Assembly: GCA_903813345.2 (NCBI GenBank)
Contig: CAIIXF020000007.1
Span: 34,628,538 to 34,692,537, forward strand
DNA: 64,000 nt
Origin: Owenia fusiformis
Lineage: Eukaryota > Annelida > Polychaeta > Sabellida > Oweniidae
Reading direction: 5' to 3'
Shown here in pieces: positions 1 to 11,551 of the stretch; the first letter of the stretch is position 1, and each line of letters opens with the position of its first letter. The notes below the pieces were generated by a model, which did not search any database, had not been told where the DNA came from, and saw only the letters and a program-made list of their open reading frames with translations. The position numbers and the translations under genes were made by a program.

Positions 1-2315
1 TTACTGCCTAGGTCATTTTGACCTGTGGCTGACAAAGGCACTCACTGTACCTTTCCATTTAAAGTAGTGGGGTGCAATATTATATTTGAGGGGTCAGTCT
101 CAAAATCATCTTTTTAATTAAAGGCCACCTAATAGGAATTTTATGTTGTTACTAATAAAACCCCATTCTAAAGGTGTACCATCAAAGGGTCTAGTGCACT
201 CTCCTTTATGATTTTCCCATGAACAAAATGAATCATTTTAGGTGTAACATAAAGAATACAATGTCACATAATACTTTGGAAAATATTTAAGTATTTGGAC
301 CCACATGGGCTGAGGTTGAGGTCATTAAGTTCAGTAAGTGTGTATTGACATTGGATGTGCTCCATAGACTTAACATGTGGATACCATCAGATTCCAATGG
401 AGATTCCAATGGAGGCCATTGGTTTCTATTGATTTTCACAAAAATACCTAAAATACACTATGACCTGAATTGATTGCAAATTAAATAATTTGACAGTATG
501 ACACAAATGGTATATCACATCAGATGTCCAAATATGAAGTTTGCAATCGATTCACGTCACACTTCAAATTAAAAGTTTATACATTTTTCATCATTTTTTT
601 CCTACAAAATGGCTATAGAAAAATGCTTCAAAAGCAACTTATTACACTTATTAAACACCATACAATTTTGTAAATCCAAAGATTATACTGTTATGTTTCA
701 TTAATTAATAACATATTTGGATAAGATGTAGGGATGTGTACGATGCAAATGGATTTTGACAGACACAAAAATACCTGGTTTGGAATCTATGCCTCTACAC
801 TTCCTCATGGGGAGATCATAATGGAGAATGCACTGCTTCCTTTCAGTGAGAACACCTGGGTGTTGTATTATAGACACTTTTGCATTTTGGTTTGGTATTA
901 ATTCCTGATTAAATTTTACTTATCATTTCATCTCCACTAAGAAAAATTATATTACAAAATGGTAAATAGGAAATGGAAATTCCATACAGTATGCTATTGC
1001 AATACCAGTAGATTTATTTTTTTTAAAAACTGAACATTATTTTCCATGCCTGTTTACAAGATTTCATTTCAATTTCTAGATAATTCCAAATTAAATTGTC
1101 AATGTAATTTATTTTTTATTTAACATACTAGTAAGCAGTAAGTTATAACAGGTGTTTAATACAATGTATTAGCTCCTGCACATCCATGGACCATGTTTGG
1201 TCCTTTGTCTATGCAGCTAGCTACATATTCCTTGGTTTAGTAAAACATGAAAATTGTAACTTGTTAATTTTTTTTTTAAAAACCAGAGAAATATTGGTAT
1301 TCATGACCTGCTGCCGGCCGATGGCTAATAAGAACCAAGTACAGTAGGGCAAGTTATTTTAAACAATCATATCTTTCAACATGAGTGAGTACTTTATGAC
1401 CATAAATACAGTGGTTTCCATGTTTTCTTTTATTAAACAATAAGTTTTCTGTCAAGTAAAGTCCCCAATTAAAAATACCAATCAACTCTCTGAAAAATTA
1501 TGGATTACCACCACCCTCTCACTTTTTTAGTGTTAGGCTTATTTTCTAATAATTATCAAAATTAAATTTTCTAAAGTATAGGTATCGATATGGTGAAATG
1601 AATCAACAATGTTTTTTCTTAAACCATTTACTGAAAACATTCTGTAAAAACACAGTCCTTTATGTAATGTTGACTGATTGACAACAATTTAATGCAAAAA
1701 TATTGATATATTTATATAACTGTTTTGTCAACTTCATTTCATTCCGAACATATGATACCAAGAACAAAAGAAGTGTCTGATGTGTTTTCTAAAACAATAC
1801 TATACCTGGTCCTTTAATTATCTTATGCCCAGCTAATTTAAATATAATGGCGATTGCCAATATTCTATTCATATTTCAATGAATATTCTATTCATATTTC
1901 AATGAATATCTATTCATGTTTCAATGAGTTTACCATAAATATTTAGTGGATTACTCTATCTGCCAGTAATTGAATTTAGTCACTCCTTTCTGATTAAAAG
2001 ACTTGAGAGACATCAGACTTTTTCAGTTTATGCCTTGACACTTTTAACTGTCAAAGAACAGTGTTAGTGTTTTTGGTCAATGAAAGACTCACCAAATTCT
2101 TGCTAAGTTGGTTTAAATGTATATTCCATCTTCAGTGTCCCCTCTCAACATTAATTGTTTCTCAATACATCTGGATATTTGTTGTCAACGATACTATTTA
2201 CAGCTTCATTTTTCCAAAACTTATAACAGTATCCAGAATATTCTGAAGCAACAATAATCAGAACAGGGTATCTAGATTTGTATATTATGTGGATACATAA
2301 TCCTATTTTCCTAGG
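1..2315. other. Non-coding, AT-rich; short tandem repeat and dispersed-repeat copy
   Basis: No exon with credible splice borders or coding character was found on either strand. Two things stand out. A 23-bp unit built on TATTCTATTCATATTTCAAT is repeated three times at 1861-1927. The stretch 1575-1800 is a diverged copy of the element at 50,144-50,630: both contain 'GAAAACATTCTGTAAAAACA' followed about 120-200 bp later by 'ATGATACCAAGAACAAAA' and 'GTGTTTTCTAAAACAATA'. Confidence 0.6.
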
Positions 2316-2400
2316 TCAATTATAAATTAACCAATGTTGCTCTGCATTCCTCGAAATATGTCTCTCTTGATTGGGTCCAGTCAGCAAGTACCCCATAAGC
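2316..2400 (-). CDS. Candidate last exon of a minus-strand gene (unassigned)
   Basis: The acceptor is good: a pyrimidine-rich stretch ending TATATATTTCCAG precedes position 2400 on the minus strand. Two frames are open. Frame 1 reads AYGVLADWTQSRETYFEECR and then ATLVNL-stop. Frame 2 reads LMGYLLTGPNQERHISRNAE and then QHWLIYN-stop. Frame 2 would join in phase to the small membrane ORF at 3002-3142 if that exon used an internal GTATTT donor. I recognise neither peptide. The mixed composition, unlike the AT-rich surroundings, is the only support for coding. Confidence 0.3.
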
Positions 2401-3001
2401 CTGGAAATATATAGAAGAGAAATTTTATATCTACATTTTGACTACAAGGCTAATTGAAATTATAAAAGCAGAATAACATTGTCTTTAATTGCACATTTTT
2501 TCAATCAACAAAGTTTTAAAAGATGTTAAAAGTTGAAACATACTAATCTAGTACACGCAATGTACTATGAGAAATTGAAATAAGGTTTTAATTATAATAT
2601 AACCAAATGATAATTTGACAAGTATGATATTATACAAATATTTCGTACAGTTTCATTTAAGAATACTTGTTCATCTTTCAATGATTCTAGCAAAGTGTAT
2701 TACCCAAAGCCTAAAGGGTCAGTGGAATACACTTTGCAGAATCATTGAAAGTGCAAAAAGTATCACTGATATTTATATAAGATTACGATAAACTGACAAT
2801 GACATGACTTTTCATAGGCACATTGTCAACAATGATCTGAATTTCACTGTCATTCAGGCTCTAGCTATGTCATACATGTATGTGCTACGGAAATCGCCAG
2901 AGGAATATTGATCGCTTGCACACAAATATTATTACCTGAATGTTGTATATTCTTGCTAATCCCAAAACCGATATCCAGCAGACAGACATACTCCCAACTT
3001 C

Positions 3002-3142
3002 TTAGACAGATATAAAGATGAAATACAATGCAGCACACAGTAATTTGACTGACAGATGTCCCAGAGCTCCATATTGTATAGAGATTCTTGTACTCAATCC
3101 AATGAGTAAGGACAGCAAAAAGATTATGATGTATAGCATCAT
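3002..3142 (-). CDS. Candidate small membrane protein or signal-anchor first exon
   Basis: A 46-codon ORF starts with two consecutive ATGs and has an in-frame TAA 9 bp upstream. It begins MMLYIIIFLLSLLIGLS, a clear hydrophobic segment. After a short polar stretch (TRISIQYG) comes a second hydrophobic stretch (SVKLLCAALYFIFISV), then stop. It could be a free-standing two-helix micropeptide. It could also be the first exon of a larger protein spliced from the GTATTT at about 3026 to the exon at 2400. The family is not recognised. An overlapping 109-codon frame on the other strand has no hydrophobic or domain pattern and is considered less likely. Confidence 0.3.
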   Translation of the reverse strand: MMLYIIIFLLSLLIGLSTRISIQYGALGHLSVKLLCAALYFIFISV

Positions 3143-5597
3143 GTCCCCTTATCCTCAGCGGTCCATCCCAGCAGTTCATCACCATGTGTACTCACTGCAT
3201 GGTCGTTCAGATAAAATGTGGTCTGTGTGTTATGGTCCTGGAATCGAGATACACAACAGTAGAGCACACAAACATAGACGTTACATCATTGCTGTACATG
3301 TAGACTGCATAAATAATGTACTTCGAAGCGATACTGTACATGTTTGAAGTAATCATCTATGCAAGCTCAAAAGAGGCTATAGCCAGATCTTGGGTACATT
3401 AAATGTTCAAATCATTCTAGACTGACTTCATTGAAGTTCATTCATCATATTCGGAAGTTTAGTGGAATTCATAATATTCTTTCATTTCTAGTCGGAGATA
3501 CATGTACAGTACCTTACTTCTGAAATTCTAATGCGTACGATATGATGAGGACCTGCACAACGGTTAGACCTCATTTTGAAAAATCAGGATCAAATTCACA
3601 AAATCCAAAATCAAATTCTTGAAAAAATAATCGTAACGTAAGAATGAAATTATACATACCTTTTTGTGATAATTAGTTGACATCTTATATAAATGTATGA
3701 CACCTCCCAACAAGGAAAGATAATAACTTAACCTAATTGAGCCATATTATCGCAAAATAACACAGGAAAGACTGTACGTTTCAGCAATATTTCAGTGACC
3801 TTGAACTATGCAAATAAAGATGGCGCCGTATATAATTGATTGGGGACCTGTCATTTTACACCTATCTTCATGATTGAAATTCACCAATTTTTCATGCGTC
3901 TTTCAATTGATTATTGAGACAGCAATAACATTTGGAATCAGCACTATAAAAAAACACTTATTTGAGAAAATGAAATTATCGTTATCATAAAACGGCCCAG
4001 ACTTATTTTTGGCTCAAAAATTATTTAGTTTTTCTACAGCGCAAATAATCATCGTCTGCAGTAAAACATCGATAAAAGTGAGTAGCTTTAATACCTAACA
4101 TTAGAAATTTCAGCAAAGATGCATTTGAATGTATGTTTTTAAAATAAATTGCTTTCTTAGACTTTCTGTAAGTTTCTGGTAGAGTTTAAAACCTTTATTT
4201 CTACTCATGTCAAAATAAAAAATGAAATTGTATGAATTGCGAAGCCAAATTTCAAAGTCAGATCTTGCCAACTCATATTGTGATTTTGATTAGGCCACAA
4301 GGTGGAAAAGAACCGGCGTCATTAGGGCTATCACATATCTGAATATGATAAAATATAACAAACGTTATCATCAAACGGCCCAGCAAAATTTGCGATTCAA
4401 GCGTTATTTTGGTTAAAAAATATATCGTATTGGGTCCATATGGAAATACGTCACAGAAACTCCCATGAATAAGATATTCGTTTAAAAGTACATCAGACCG
4501 ACGCATGAAACTACACTCTCACATAATATTGCATTAATATACATTTAATAATTTTCCTAATATCCTTAAACTTAGTTTGAAACAGGCTGTCACTTTTACA
4601 GAAATCCAATCAACGATCTATATTCTCTCCGCGGAAGAATACCTAATTTTAATGCCAAACAACGTAGACAATTGAAACTAGGGGCCTTGCTGCCCGGCTG
4701 AAATGATATGCTGTCTTCAACTTAGCTAGATATTGTTATATGTAACCCCTAACAACCAAAATACTGTGACATCATAAACGTTAGCAATGAGTAAAGCTAT
4801 TCTGATTGGATCATGACTGATGACATCATTATCATACTTTGTGATGTCATAATTAGAACTTTAGGTCCAGCTTTTCCCTTTGTGATGTCATGAGAAAGTT
4901 CAGATTTTTTTGTTGATAGCAACAGTTGCTTGGATACACAAGTTTATCTACATAATTGTGACATCATAATTTGAGTTTGTGTCATGTTGATTATTATGTT
5001 AATACCATAGTTACAAGTTCTCTTAAAATACAAACATCTTGATCCTGCCAAAACAACATTCAGGTCCTGTTGAAACTTAGGGGTTCCATCGTTGGAAGCA
5101 TTCAGATCTTAGTCCATTGTTTGTTGTGGCTTTGATTTGCATAGTTAAGTAAATGCACAAACTAAGAACATGGTCAATATATTACGACATAGTAATAATA
5201 TGTCTTTTTTTATTTTTATGTCACCACCACAAGTGATGACATATTTATAAGATATCCAACTTTTTTGTGGATAGTGTTTGGCGATTGCTGTTTGTTTGTT
5301 GGTGTTTGGCATTTGGTGTTAATGCTTTGTTGTAGATAAAATTTGCAAAGTAAATTGTATGCTAAATAGTCTTTTACACCCTTTTATCTAATCACCCAAT
5401 CAAAATCAATTATGTTTGAGTGTTACCATACCATGAGAATGGTTACAGTATCTTCTCATTTATTCCAGAGCGCCCTAAGCCAAAATTGTTCCATTATTAA
5501 GGAAAGGTTCAGGTTTTTTTTCGGACTCTATAGAGGTCATAAGCCTTTGGCGTAGTTGAATGTAAAGTAATACCCTCTTCTACTCATATTTTTCCAG
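3143..5597. other. Non-coding stretch with a cluster of TGATGTCA (CRE-like) octamers
   Basis: No exons are supported. Between 4767 and 4966 the octamer TGACATCA or its complement TGATGTCA occurs five times (4767, 4821, 4842, 4883, 4959), differing at one base from the ATF/CREB site TGACGTCA. This may be a regulatory cluster or a decayed repeat. Confidence 0.5.
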
Positions 5598-5672
5598 GAC
5601 ATGTATGGTGAAGACATCAACAGTCAAGATGGCAACTATATCATCAAATTACTCAAATCAAAATGGAAACAG
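5598..5672 (+). CDS. Penultimate exon of an ER-lumen protein gene (unassigned)
   Basis: This is a 75-nt phase-0 exon between TTTTTCCAG and GTATTT. It encodes DMYGEDINSQDGNYIIKLLK and then SKWKQ, whose composition and amphipathic pattern look like a real protein. It joins in frame to the terminal exon at 6489-6515, giving a C-terminus SKWKQ-SQSQRDEL. No upstream exons were recognised; they may lie left of the window or be too short to see. The family is unknown to me; RDEL enzymes such as glycosyltransferases or thioredoxin-fold chaperones are possible but not shown. Confidence 0.5.
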
Positions 5673-5772
5673 GTATTTATCCCATACTTGGACGTGTTAC
5701 GGGTACATAAAGCCGGTTGGTAAAAACTTATATTTTCATCAGCGGGCAGATATAGCTTTATGTCCCGCTCCG

Positions 5773-5801
5773 AGCGGGCAGATATAGTATATCTGCCCGC
5801 T
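5773..5801. repeat. Short perfect hairpin in the intron
   Basis: AGCGGGCAGATATA is followed after one base by its exact complement. A further direct copy of AGCGGGCAGATATAG lies at 5741. It is GC-rich against an AT-rich background and may be part of a small palindromic mobile element. Confidence 0.6.
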
Positions 5802-6082
5802 ACGTCATAATCGCTGTTCCCGTATTGGCTCTTTTTGTAACGTTCGCGCGCATACTGTAAACGACAATGGAGAAAAACGCAGACAATCGCGATCTGTTTG
5901 ATGCTTTAAAGAAGGGAAGGAGCAGTATGCCCCGTTAATAATCAAAGATTTGAACAGGGAAATCCGGCTACGGACAAGAATACAAAACTGGACATGAATA
6001 TTTTAAATAAGTCCACGGTTGGTTGCAAAGTTTCTGAGCTTTGGCCAATTGAACAATGTGATTTGTATGGGATAAACAGATC

Positions 6083-6217
6083 ATCCTATAGTCGGTTCAG
6101 GATATTGGGATTATCCCTTGGCCAATATAATATATCTACCCTCGGGACCTACGGCCCTCGGGCAGATATATTATATTGGCCTCGGGATAATCCCAGTATC
6201 CTGAACCTCATATAGGA
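6083..6217. repeat. Long imperfect palindrome (about 57-bp arms), MITE-like
   Basis: The left arm begins GGTTCAGGATATTGGGATTA at 6094. The right arm is its near-complement ending CCTGAACC at 6207, with the centre at GGGACCTACGGCCC. The flanks TCCTATA and TATAGGA extend the palindrome outward. No transposase is present. It shares CGGGCAGATATA with the hairpin at 5773, suggesting one family. Confidence 0.7.
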
Positions 6218-6488
6218 TAATCTCTATTTACTCTTTATTTTGCTGAAATAATGGTTTTAGATTAAATTGATGCATATCTGGGTTTGCATCGAAATATCTT
6301 TAAAAAAATTATACTGTATGATTTTTGTAATCAAAAATAAAAATAGGAATTATCTTTGCTTCAAACTGAGCACTGAGGTGTACACTGTATTCATAAAAGT
6401 CCAATGTTGATTTTTGATTTATATCAAGGAGAAAATGCAAGTAGCCAGTGTAAATCTTAGTTAAGTCAACTTTCATTTTCCATTTCAG

Positions 6489-6515
6489 AGTCAGAGCCAA
6501 AGAGATGAACTGTAA
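6489..6515 (+). CDS. Terminal exon encoding an RDEL ER-retrieval signal
   Basis: After a pyrimidine-rich acceptor (TTTCATTTTCCATTTCAG) the phase-0 reading is SQSQRDEL followed by TAA. RDEL at the extreme C-terminus is a known variant of the KDEL receptor ligand that keeps soluble proteins in the endoplasmic reticulum. The exon follows the phase-0 donor at 5672 across an 816-bp intron. Using the next AG two bases later would give SEPKR-stop, so exact acceptor choice decides whether the signal is made. The exon is very short, so confidence is moderate. Confidence 0.45.
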   Translation, partial: SQSQRDEL

Positions 6516-9372
6516 TAGAGACAACAATCTGCTGAGAATGATGTGTAAAGAAGAGGAACTCACATGCAGTCAACACCCATAATTCCATGGAACATCAGAG
6601 ACTTCATTCCTAATGGAGAGTTATGTAATTGGAATTGAGCATAATATTAAGAGTGTCATCACAGACTAGTCTTGCATTAAATTTCTCTCCCTCTTCATTA
6701 TTAACTGATGTGTTTGAGACATGAGATGGGTAAACAGGGGTTTGATGCCAGACTAGCTATATACAGCCACATATTTATGGGCAGATTGCAATTCAACAAA
6801 GTCAATTGAATTCCATCCATGAAACCATATAGAAAATGCTAACCTTCACTGTGCCAAAAATGTAATGTTGGCAATAAGTGTTGTTTATGAAGTATACAAT
6901 AAGAACAATTCAACATGCATATATTATAGACATACATGTATTTATTTTCAAATGTTCATTTCAATGATCTCTAAGTAATCGTCCAATATTTCGCAACAAA
7001 TTGCATTTTAGTTGAGAACAGAAATCTTAAAATGTTTGAAACATTGAATACTTCTTGTAAATATATTAAACTATTTTAGTATAGTATTTAACTTATTTTA
7101 ACAAAATAATATTTAATGGTGCTTTCGATTTTTAACACTCAAATAATTTACTGTATTCATGCCAAATAATACACATTTTATTGCATTACATATGCTTCAT
7201 GAAATTCATTAAAATTTGGATTACGATGATAGGAATTTCTTCACAAAATGACATATCTTTGAACATGTAAAGTTTTGGTATGAATAATGTGTTTCAATGA
7301 TTAATAGACTTAGATGTATAAAGAGTGCTAGCCAAAATGGTTTAGTTTTAAAATGTGATATTCATTGTTGTAACATTAGTAATGGTTATATATAGATATA
7401 CATGTACATGCAAAATAGATCAAAACCATCAAATGTATCCTGTCGTTGAATTTTCCAGAGTTGACTTTTTTTATTATTATATATTAATGCCAGTGGTGTC
7501 ACCAGGACCTAAAAATAGACTAGACAAATAGATTAGACTGATTGCAGTTAGTTCAATGTCTGAAATGAAAGTTTGCTGTCTGTTGCTCCCCTGCTCTCCA
7601 GTTTTTTTCGAACATATGTTTGATAGTACCATAGGGGGGGGGGGGGGTGTGGCTTAAAGCAAAAACTTGAAATATATTTCTCAATGTGTTACTAAATATA
7701 AGGAGAAAACATGACTCTAAAATGTGTTTGCTAGTTTACATATTTTTGTGAAACTTACATGTATAACTCAAATGTACAATATAGACATAATATTCTAAAC
7801 TGTCTTAATTGTTCATGAGTATTTTATTGAACATGTGATGGAAATCCCGTTATTTATGAGACACCAGAGATTAATTAGGACGATTTGATATTTTTTGTAA
7901 GTGTACATGTTCCATATTGGTACATTCCAATGAGGCATACAGTCACCAGCAATGAATCCAGTAACTTGTTATGTTGTTGAGCTCATTTTAGACATTTTTA
8001 CAGCAAAATATTTCACTTGCTGCAGTTTTCAGGTGTTTTTATACAATTCAACTAATGTAAATTACAGACATTACACAGATTACATGCCACATTTAAAATG
8101 TCTCCATATTTCATTCATCACTCATCAGCCTGGTTTCTGCCTCTGCATTTACTATTTATACATGGGTGAATCCAACAACAGAAATCCTTCGATATGATTG
8201 CAATTATATGTTACCATATGTAGTCAGTAGTTGTGTTTCAGACAACGGGGAATGGATTGTAGATATTCCTGATAGAATGGTGCTGATATTTACACATTGT
8301 ACATAAACAGCGAAACCTGTCTCATAATGCAAACCGTTAGGCCACTTTAGGTAGTATTAACAGATTGAATTCTGGAAGAGATTTCCATTCTGAATTTAAC
8401 AGACTCTCTCTAGCAAGAGAAGTGTGTTCCTTGAAAATCCAGAGGATAAGAATATCCTTGAAAGCTCTTGATGAAGGATTATAATTTTTAATATATAATT
8501 GAAATGTTCTTGTTACAAATTAACCAAGTTTTCTGTTGATATAACATTGTTTTTATATTATAATTGCTTGTCCTCTCTTAGAAAACATGGCCAAATAAGG
8601 CAATTGTAAAAATGTAAGTATTTCATTTGTTTACTGTACTGTTAAGCAGATGGGGGGGGGGGGGGTGAGGGGGTATTAGATTTTAACCATATTAAAATAT
8701 AGATGCAATAGATTTGTCATTGTGTCTTATATATGTGAAAATATGTTTTATTGTTGAATGGACCATTTACATAATGACTTATTGTTTTGGTATTTTATCT
8801 TAAGAATGTATTTTGATCCTGCTAGGGGCTGTTAGAATATATCACCAAACTGTGTTTTATAAAAGTATTTATTGAGAGCATGTAATATACAGAGTTTATA
8901 AGATACTCATCCCCGATTTGTGCTGAAGAAAAATGGTAATAAAAAAACTAAAAAATAGAGGTATACTTTTTTGTGTTTTTTGACTGATTTTGATCATCCA
9001 TCGATGATGTGTCTACAATCTAACAATTGATGTGTCTACAATTAACCCCCCCCCCATCACAATTAGGTTGTGCCAGTTATCTTGAGCATGCATATAAGCA
9101 TAGACTTTTAATCACTATTTTGATTACACTGACTTCACATGTTGTAGAACTGTAAAATAAATGGATATTCCAGTTGTGCTGAAAATGTGGGTTGTTTTTA
9201 AAAATTTATTTAAACTTGTTTTCCTTGTTAATTGTACACCCACTCATGGTTATATAGGCTGACAGAACATGCATGTACTTTCAATAGAATCTGTGAGAAA
9301 AATGAAGTAGTATAGATGTGAACAAACATTTCTATATTTGATATGATTAAACAAATTATGTGATCAAGCTAA
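6516..9372. other. Non-coding intergenic stretch
   Basis: No credible exons were seen. The sequence is AT-rich with two poly-G tracts (about 7636-7648 and 8651-8664) and a poly-C run near 9046. It separates the RDEL gene from the start of the main coiled-coil gene. Confidence 0.6.
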
Positions 9373-9640
9373 GTTGCCATAGCTTGCAATGCCAGTATAG
9401 AAACTGTCCAGGTAAAACAATCAGAGCTCAACCTAGGAAAATATATAGATGGCGCAGTATAATCCTGGCAACAGTCACGTGACCAGCGAGCACCTTGCAA
9501 AACAACATGGCGGCAAAAATATTGAATTTTTTCAAAAAATATTTGTAACTCTGATAAACTACATGAAGTATGAATTGATTTTGACTTTTGAGCTACCAAA
9601 CGAAACATGGAATACATTACTAAATCTTAAACAACTGGTA
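9373..9640 (+). promoter_or_regulatory. Probable promoter and first (mostly 5'UTR) exon of the coiled-coil gene
   Basis: GC content rises locally. Visible motifs are an RFX half-site complex GTTGCCATAG (9374), an X-box-like ATAATCCTGGCAAC (9459-9472, 12 of 14 to RYYNYYATRRNRAC), a CACGTG E-box, and AACATGGCGGC, a common 5'UTR/YY1-type context. A strong donor CTG/GTAAGT closes the exon at 9640. From 9449 an ORF reads MAQYNPGNSHVTSEHLAKQH and onward to the donor in phase 0. The next exon (11,382) needs phase 1 for its good frame, so this ORF would stop soon after the junction. I therefore treat it as a leader exon with an upstream ORF and place the protein start at 11,399. Confidence 0.4.
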
Positions 9641-11381
9641 AGTTTGATTTGATTTCTAGATCATGCAGAATACGTCTCTAGTAGAATTGTTTGATTTTAA
9701 ATTTGTTTTCAAAAAAATCATAAAATTCAAAACAAGGTCAGATAACTTCATTTAGAATCAGTCAGGGCCTATATACTTCATTAAATGAAATTCAACTTTG
9801 TGTCAACTTGTCTACTGACGACGTTTTTCAACCGCAAGATTTCAAAACACAAGTAGTTGGGTAGTGGATTTGAAAAATCAACTCCACATTTATGAGGGTA
9901 GAATCTAAGCCATGCAAAGTCTAGAATCTAAGGCTAGCTTTAGTTTCCATGAAGACTTTCGCATTTGAAATTGTAACTATAGAGATGGAATGTAAATAAA
10001 TTAAGAGACATAAAAAATGTGAAAATCAGACAAAGTGTAAATCAGTTCGATCAAATACAGATTTTTATAACCCCATGCACTGGTACAATCACCCAATGAG
10101 ACCATACTGCGGACTATCTTTTTATACTCCATTAGATCTACTAACCCAGTAAGAACTAATTCTAAGTATTAATCAATTAGACAGGCAAAATATGCATACA
10201 TTGTATAAACCCTAGTCAACTTACTGTATAAACTTATCATGCTTATAAGTGTTCCAAATCTACAATTAAGTTCTAAGCATCATTGGTCAAAACGAAAATG
10301 GTTTCTTAGGATTTTCCTAATTTTTTTATCATTTCTGATTCTTTGAATGTTTCTAGAAGTCTCTATTGGTGACCATTATCCCATTTTTGAAAAGATATTA
10401 GATGCATGTTAAATTATCCGTATTATCTGAAATGTATAAAACTGAAATGAAAATGTTTTAAGGATTAGAACATTTCAAATTATTTATTTTCAAGAAAAGG
10501 ATAGTAATATTTGATTGTGGCAACAAAATGCAAAATTTTGGTCTGTCTTATGAAGCAGTATCTTCAAAATGATGATTTATAGGAGCATGGGCTTTCAACT
10601 CTAGTTGAAAGCCCATGATAGGAGTTACCGTCAGATGACTCTTTATGAAAATAAATGTAGATTGAGTTCGAGTTGAGGATAATATAAGCATCATGAACTC
10701 TTCAGTCTTTAAAACCTATAATTGATATAAGCATTATTTGTCAGACTTTGTTAGGTGTCCATGCAGGGTTCTCACTAGGCTTTTAGACTCCGGAGATTCT
10801 CCGGAGTCTAATGTCTTAAAACCCTCTTGCTCCAGAGTCAAATAGCTTTTCCGGAGTCTAAAGTGTTTTTTCTGGAGTCTAATTTTATATTTTTGTCACA
10901 TTATTTGCAGTAAAACTCTTGAGAAAATACATAAAACTGGATACAAAAAAGAATTAGGAAGCCAGAAACCTTTTAGAAATAAATATTTAGATTAAAATAG
11001 CAAGATAATCTCAAGAAGTATGTTGAAAAGTATACAAATAGTATATATCTCTGATCTCACATGGGGAGAAATAGTTGCGATACCGCGAAAAAAGTAGTCA
11101 CAATACCGCGAATAATCCGGGGTCTAAAAATTTCCTGGTGAGAACCCCGGGTGTATTTGTAAAATAAAAGCTTTAGTTCAAGAATTCCCTGCATAAATAT
11201 AATTTATAAAATACCCCAAAAGTGACCCACAAATATTTCTCTGCACAAAGAGCTAGGTAATTATGGTGACCCATTGTAACACATACCATTACTTGTCTTA
11301 TTGTATTGTATGGAACCCTGGTAGTGGTAATATTCTAATATAATTGGTTGGCTGTGCTCTAGTAAATGTACTTCATTTCAG
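9641..11381. other. First intron of the coiled-coil gene
   Basis: No exons seen. It carries a perfect hairpin at 10,586-10,617 (arm CATGGGCTTTCAACT, 2-base loop) and a TIR element at 10,763-11,150. Confidence 0.5.
10763..11150. mobile_element. Short non-autonomous TIR element (MITE)
   Basis: The left end CAGGGTTCTCACTAGG followed by TTTTAGACTCCGGA is mirrored by a right end TCCGGGGTCTAAAAATTT then CCTGGTGAGAACCCCG, giving TIRs of roughly 30 bp. The interior has several repeats of CCGGAGTCTAA. No ORF. Confidence 0.65.
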
Positions 11382-11551
11382 ATACTAAAACAGTAATCAT
11401 GGCAATGAACTATGTTGGCAACATTGCCATATTGGACAGAGGAGATGCACCTGCCCAGGTGGTTATAGATAAGAATGCCAGGTCCTTGGCCCAAAGAGTG
11501 GCTGATGACACCAGGGAAGAACTGGACAGGGTCATGGGAAGAGTGGAACAT
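11382..11551 (+). CDS. Coiled-coil gene, first coding exon
   Basis: The acceptor CTTCATTTCAG is at 11,381 and the donor CAT/GTAAGT at 11,551. The first ATG in the open frame is at 11,399 (MAMNYVGNIAILDRGDAPAQ), followed by a charged helical stretch ending in REELDRVMGRVEH. It ends in phase 0. If translation instead began in an upstream exon, the exon would enter in phase 1. Confidence 0.75.

Noticed and set aside
3018-3347. 109-codon + strand frame
   Set aside because: Low-complexity composition, no domain pattern, no splice support; the opposite strand has a better hydrophobic ORF.
9449-9640. ORF MAQYNPGNSH... as the true protein start
   Set aside because: Its donor phase (0) does not match the next exon (phase 1); reading on hits a stop within five codons. 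Treated as leader/upstream ORF.
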